DNA of 8,705 nt. Source: Bacteriovoracaceae bacterium UBA4097 (GTDB lineage Bacteria > Bdellovibrionota > Bacteriovoracia > Bacteriovoracales > Bacteriovoracaceae). A model generated the notes under the pieces. That model was not told where the DNA came from and made no database searches. It saw nothing but the letters and a program-made list of their open reading frames with translations. A program made the translations under genes and the position numbers. Shown here piece after piece: positions 5,593 to 8,705 of the stretch (within the stretch, counting starts at the first letter, position 1; each line of letters starts with the position of its first letter). The stretch covers positions 1 through 8,705 of the forward strand of contig DFXX01000104.1 in assembly GCA_002381765.1 (NCBI GenBank), in the 5' to 3' direction.

Positions 5593-7334
5593 ATCAAACC
5601 ATTAAGTCTAACATCCAAAAGCTAAAAAAAATTATGACGGAGCGTGGCCTAGATGGACTTTATATCTCTAGCTTCGATCCTTTCTTAAACGAATATGTCC
5701 CTCTTCAGGATAATCATCGCTTTTATATCACTGGATTTACTGGATCGATGGCAGAAGTCCTGATTCCAATCGAAGGTAAAGTAAGGCTTTATGTAGATAG
5801 CCGCTATCATGAGCAGGCAGATCTGGAAGTTGACTTGAATGAAATAGAAGTGATGAAGATCGGATCTGATACCTCAACTACAGAATCTCTAGTGCAAGAT
5901 GTGAAGAAGCTCTCCATTGCGAAACTAGGATATGAAGCCGATCGAACTTCTCTAGGATTTTTAAAGCGCTTATCAGGAGCCGCTAAGGAAACAGTGCCTT
6001 TGACTCCGGATGTGCTCTCGTCGGTAATTGCCTTTGAAGGCTTAACAGCATTGAAGGAAGTTGATCTTGTGCCAAGAGAGTGGCGCGGGCGAGATACTTC
6101 GGAGAAAACGAAATCTATCATCACTCATGATAAGCAGGCGATCTATCTGACTGCCCTTGATTCCATCGCCTGGATTACCAACTGTCGCGGATACCATCTG
6201 CCATTCTTAAGCAGCTTCTACGCCAAATGCCTTATGACGAAGGAGAAGGTTTACGTCTTTGTAACTCCTGAGACGCCTGTTTCTCAGAAAGCAAAAAAAG
6301 AATTCGGGATGGAATTCATCACTCTGCCTTTTACTGAACTGCAAGCTGAGCTTGATCGCTTACAAAATACTCTTCACCTAGAAGAAGTACTCTACGATCC
6401 AGGAATGATCAATTCTGCGGATTTTGGAATGCTGGTGAAGGTCTTTGGCATGGAGAAGCTCACAGAAAAAGCGGGAGGTCTCTATGAGTATCAATCTATT
6501 AAGGAAGCCGTTGAAGTAAAGCAAATTGAAGCCTCATTCAGGAAATCAGATAAGGCGATCTTCAATACTCTTAATTGGGTGAAATCATCTTTAAAAAATG
6601 AAAAGAGAATCACCGAGCTAGATCTTTATAATGAAACTTCAAAAAATTATAAGGCCCAGGGTGCTTTTGACCAAAGCTTTAATACCATCGCGGGAGTGGG
6701 TCCTAATGGCTCCATCATGCATTATGGAAGTCCCTCTGATGAAGTCGTCATCAAGCAAGACGATATGATCCTTCTTGATTCAGGTGGCTACTTTGAAGGT
6801 GGTTGGGCAACGGACACCACCAGAACCTTCTTTGGTTGCGATGATGCGAAGATGGCTCATCCCAAGATGAAGGAGATGTACACCTTGGTGCTCAAAGGGC
6901 TTTTGGCCTGTCAAACAGCGGTCTTTCCGGAAGGCACGAGAGGTATGGTTCTGGATGGTTTTGCTCGCAATGCTATGAGAAAGAAGGGTTATGATTTTGG
7001 TCATGGCACGGGCCATGGGGTTGGTATTCATGTGCACGAGCCAGGTGTGAGAATATCCAGTATCTCAACACTTCCTATGAAGGAAGGTCAGGTTGTCTCA
7101 ATTGAGCCAGGAATTTATGTTCCAGGGTTTGGGGGCGTGAGACTAGAAAACGTAGCACTGGTTGAAAAGCATCCAGAGTTTCCAAAGATGCTTCGCTTTC
7201 GATCATTCGTATATATTGGATTTGATCATGCTCTTATCGATATGAAGCTTCTTAATGAGGAAGAAAAACAAGCTCTCGAAGAATACGAAGCTGAGTGCTC
7301 AAAGCGGGGAACAAACTTTAGGTCTTCGAAGTAA
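5568..7334 (+). CDS. M24B X-Pro aminopeptidase (aminopeptidase P, long form)
   Basis: Dimetal peptidase that removes an N-terminal residue preceding proline; no signal peptide is seen, so it should act in the cytoplasm. At 588 residues it matches the three-domain long form (as in eukaryotic XPNPEP1), not the roughly 440-residue E. coli PepP. Two creatinase-like N-terminal domains (about 15-145 and 175-325) precede the pita-bread catalytic domain (about 330-540) and the M24 C-terminal extension. Predicted metal ligands are Asp404 and Asp416 (DSGGYFEGGWATDTTRTF), His483 (GHGTGHGVG), Glu513 (SIEPGIY) and Glu527 (VRLENV). All five are present, so it should be active. The two aspartates are 12 apart, one more than the usual 11. 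The ATG has GGGCGAGG (5553-5560) 7 nt upstream. It is divergent from kynA (52 bp apart), and its last 36 bases overlap the convergent protease gene. Confidence 0.93.
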   Translation: MKKAFDLSNQTIKSNIQKLKKIMTERGLDGLYISSFDPFLNEYVPLQDNHRFYITGFTGSMAEVLIPIEGKVRLYVDSRYHEQADLEVDLNEIEVMKIGSDTSTTESLVQDVKKLSIAKLGYEADRTSLGFLKRLSGAAKETVPLTPDVLSSVIAFEGLTALKEVDLVPREWRGRDTSEKTKSIITHDKQAIYLTALDSIAWITNCRGYHLPFLSSFYAKCLMTKEKVYVFVTPETPVSQKAKKEFGMEFITLPFTELQAELDRLQNTLHLEEVLYDPGMINSADFGMLVKVFGMEKLTEKAGGLYEYQSIKEAVEVKQIEASFRKSDKAIFNTLNWVKSSLKNEKRITELDLYNETSKNYKAQGAFDQSFNTIAGVGPNGSIMHYGSPSDEVVIKQDDMILLDSGGYFEGGWATDTTRTFFGCDDAKMAHPKMKEMYTLVLKGLLACQTAVFPEGTRGMVLDGFARNAMRKKGYDFGHGTGHGVGIHVHEPGVRISSISTLPMKEGQVVSIEPGIYVPGFGGVRLENVALVEKHPEFPKMLRFRSFVYIGFDHALIDMKLLNEEEKQALEEYEAECSKRGTNFRSSK

Positions 7335-8114
7335 TCTCAAAAGTTCTGATAGCAGAATCATCATAAAAAGAGTCGCCCCCATTTGCCAAAATGGGGGGCC
7401 TTTTGCTCCTGAGGAAATTGTTCCTGAAAAAAGACCACAACCATCGCCCTTGACGGGATAGAGATAGCTCACGCCATCGATATCATCTTGAGCAAGATTT
7501 TTTCGAAGATCAACGGTTCGGTAATACATTAAAGCTTCTTTATTCTTATTTTCGGCATGACCCAGACCAATAGCGTGACCAATCTCATGAGCGATGACGG
7601 AAATTTTATCGGAATCAGAAAGTCTGGAAAAGGCAGTAGAGGTATCATTGATAAGGATAACTGCGCCGGCAATTTTACTGCCTTTGAAGTTATTAGGAAC
7701 CGTTACGGCCAGAACATTATCTGAACTTGGGCCCCCAAAGTTTTCTTCTTCATTATTGCAAGCAATGATGATTTCCTTTACTGGGGGAATAAGCGTTCCT
7801 GCTGGGGCATTGTCGATACAGTTATCATCGGTTGGAGCACAAAGCCGGCCAGTGCTGATATTGGGAATAGCATCTCCAAAGCCCGCGGCCTTGAGTCTTA
7901 AGGCCGAAGTGGGAACCTTGTTCCAGAAGTTGTTCACTGCTGACTTAATGATTTCTTCCAACTCGTAAACGGTAATACCTGCCATACCACAGCTGGTATT
8001 ATTATCGATGAGTACTTTCACTTCGTTCTTACTGAAGGCCGCACCAAAATTATTATTTAATGTGAAGGCCTGAGCAAAAGAAGACGAGAGTATAAAAATA
8101 ATGAAAAACTTCAT
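7299..8114 (-). CDS. Secreted matrixin-like zinc metalloprotease with C-terminal membrane anchor
   Basis: Predicted exported metzincin protease. A signal peptide MKFFIIFILSSSFAQA (1-16, cleavage after AQA) leads to a domain ending in VIAHEIGHAIGLGH (173-186), the HExxHxxGxxH zinc site with His176, His180, His186 and catalytic Glu177. The Met-turn ALMYY (Met196) follows, then DDIDGVSYLYP (210-220), the usual end of matrixin (M10-type) domains. No cysteine-switch propeptide is visible. Several cysteines (42, 92, 99, 119) could form disulphides. After the domain come GDGCGLFSGTI (223-232), a hydrophobic segment (about 247-258) and the basic RLLRRPK (260-266), a tail like a C-terminal anchor or sorting signal. 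The ATG at 8114 has GAGG 4 nt upstream, within the stop of the preceding barrel gene. The 3' end overlaps the aminopeptidase gene by 36 bases. Substrate unknown. Confidence 0.88.
   Translation of the reverse strand: MKFFIIFILSSSFAQAFTLNNNFGAAFSKNEVKVLIDNNTSCGMAGITVYELEEIIKSAVNNFWNKVPTSALRLKAAGFGDAIPNISTGRLCAPTDDNCIDNAPAGTLIPPVKEIIIACNNEEENFGGPSSDNVLAVTVPNNFKGSKIAGAVILINDTSTAFSRLSDSDKISVIAHEIGHAIGLGHAENKNKEALMYYRTVDLRKNLAQDDIDGVSYLYPVKGDGCGLFSGTISSGAKGPPFWQMGATLFMMILLSELLRLLRRPKVCSPL
7376..7404 (+). terminator. Intrinsic terminator of the aminopeptidase gene, inside the protease coding region
   Basis: A 9-bp perfect stem, CCCCCATTT (7376-7384) with AAATGGGGG (7389-7397), closes a GCCA tetraloop and is followed by GCC and TTTT (7401-7404), 41 bases after the aminopeptidase stop. 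It falls in codons 237-247 of the minus-strand protease gene. On the minus strand the stem is followed, after about 6 bases, by TTTTT (7365-7369), so it might also slow transcription there. Confidence 0.7.
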
Positions 8115-8118
8115 AGGT

Positions 8119-8123
8119 CCTCA
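8119..8123 (-). promoter_or_regulatory. Ribosome site of the protease gene overlapping the upstream stop codon
   Basis: On the minus strand the sequence reads TGAGGACCTATG: the TGA stop of the barrel gene (8121-8123) shares bases with the GAGG ribosome site (8119-8122) of the protease, whose ATG is at 8114. Ribosomes finishing the barrel protein end on the next start site, the usual arrangement for translational coupling. Confidence 0.6.
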
Positions 8124-8705
8124 CAGATCCCAGTAATAGGTCACAAACAGGGTATAGGAAACTTGTCGACTCTCTTCCTTAAAGAGGGAGTAGGTATAGG
8201 TCTGAAAACGTAATGACCAATCCTCATACATCGCCTCTAATCCCAGATCAAAAGTATTATTTAGACTAGAGTGATTTTCATCAGGGTAATAGAAAGTTGA
8301 ACTGTCGTTTCCATTATTGATGGTGGTGCTGCCGCCTCGTCCATGAATATTGAGAAACATAAGACTAGTACCAACTCTGAATCTCAGCCAGTCCAGGGGA
8401 TCGTAACCAAAATCAGCTCTGAACATGACAAGGTTTTTAACAATCTGAGAACTTCCGGCCGAACGAGGTAGGACCCAGTTTAACTCGGGAAGAAAGCTCC
8501 AGTCTTCGTTGAGAGGGATGTGACCGCCCATGCCCAGGGTCGGGGCATAATCAATTTTGCGCATTCCACCGGAATCATCGATTTGAACATTATTGTAAAA
8601 CTCGGTATGAAAGCCCGCATTGAGGGATATAGCATCAATCTTGAAAGGTTCAATTGCATGAACCTCTCGTACTGGTAGTAGTCCACCCAGTAGAACCAGG
8701 CAAAT
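8121..8705 (-). CDS. Outer-membrane beta-barrel protein, 5' end outside window
   Basis: The frame is open on the minus strand from the window edge to TGA at 8121-8123, giving 194 visible residues; the ATG at 8564 is internal. The visible N-terminus is a signal-peptide core, CLVLLGGLLPVREVHA, with a likely cleavage after VHA at 8655, so only the first few residues are missing. The mature part (about 177 residues) has repeated amphipathic strands: DAISLNAGFHTEFYNNV, PTLGMGGHIPL, WSFLPELNWVLP, LVMFRADFGYDPLDWLRFRVGTSLMFL, NTFDLGLEAMYEDWSLRFQTYTYS and QVSYTLFVTYYWDL. Polar turns such as HGRGGSTTINNGNDSS separate them, as in a barrel of about eight strands. It ends in Leu after YYWD instead of the commoner terminal Phe. 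The stop is 6 nt before the protease ATG, so the two form an operon. Function unknown; no family more specific than an outer-membrane barrel is recognisable. Confidence 0.75.
   Translation of the reverse strand: MCLVLLGGLLPVREVHAIEPFKIDAISLNAGFHTEFYNNVQIDDSGGMRKIDYAPTLGMGGHIPLNEDWSFLPELNWVLPRSAGSSQIVKNLVMFRADFGYDPLDWLRFRVGTSLMFLNIHGRGGSTTINNGNDSSTFYYPDENHSSLNNTFDLGLEAMYEDWSLRFQTYTYSLFKEESRQVSYTLFVTYYWDL

Noticed and set aside
5807..6124. 105-codon open frame on the minus strand
   Set aside because: It lies wholly inside the aminopeptidase gene, has no ribosome site and has a composition typical of an antisense frame.
7344..7357. Small inverted repeat TTCTG-ATAG-CAGAA after the aminopeptidase stop
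   Set aside because: A 5-bp AT-rich stem with no T tract; too weak to call next to the strong hairpin at 7376-7397.
7255..7461. 68-codon plus-strand frame crossing the end of the aminopeptidase gene
   Set aside because: It overlaps the aminopeptidase in another frame, runs through the terminator hairpin and shows no ribosome site or motif.
7594..7968. 124-codon open frame on the plus strand
   Set aside because: It is antisense to the metalloprotease, which has a signal peptide, zinc motif and Met-turn; this frame has no recognisable features.
8480..8686. 68-codon minus-strand frame overlapping the barrel gene
   Set aside because: The competing frame gives a signal peptide and beta strands running to the window edge; this one gives neither.

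Overview
The window (about 43-44% GC by eye) is a compact stretch of bacterial chromosome that looks mostly like core genome. The gene mix suggests a Gram-negative, possibly predatory member of the Bdellovibrionota (Bacteriovoracales-like). It includes a tryptophan 2,3-dioxygenase/kynureninase-type pair, a large cytosolic X-Pro aminopeptidase, a secreted matrixin-like zinc protease with a C-terminal anchor, an outer-membrane barrel protein and a MurD ligase. The taxonomic assignment is an inference from gene content, not a match I could run.

Layout. (1) 3-326, +: C-terminal end of a probable DDE transposase, closed by a strong hairpin terminator (339-362) that could also serve the convergent gene. 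(2) 402-1643, -: a methyltransferase of the METTL25/RRNAD1 type, better known from eukaryotes. It is divergent from and almost abutting murD (1670-2989, +). (3) 2986-3147, -: a 53-residue secreted or membrane-anchored small protein whose stop codon overlaps that of murD. (4) 3247-5515, -: a two-gene unit, kynA (tryptophan 2,3-dioxygenase) followed by a divergent kynureninase-like PLP enzyme, overlapping by 20 nt. (5) 5568-7334, +: an M24B X-Pro aminopeptidase divergent from kynA; the best kynA promoter sits over its start codon. (6) 7299-8705, -: an outer-membrane beta-barrel protein (5' end beyond the window) followed after 6 nt by a matrixin-like zinc metalloprotease. The protease tail overlaps the end of the aminopeptidase gene and contains its terminator hairpin.

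How the genes fit together. KynA opens the indole ring of tryptophan to N-formylkynurenine. A formamidase (not in this window) would give kynurenine, and the KynU-like enzyme would cleave it to anthranilate and alanine. Next to an enzyme that trims Xaa-Pro peptides, this reads as peptide and amino-acid catabolism. The barrel protein and the anchored protease probably act together in the envelope. MurD supplies peptidoglycan precursors and seems unrelated to its neighbours.

The whole window is tightly packed: no gene-free stretch exceeds about 100 bases, and several gene ends or control sites overlap. The most unusual items are the bacterial METTL25-like protein, the tripartite C-terminal tail of the protease with a terminator embedded in its codons, and the non-canonical kynureninase. 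I see no tRNA, rRNA, CRISPR array or complete mobile element.
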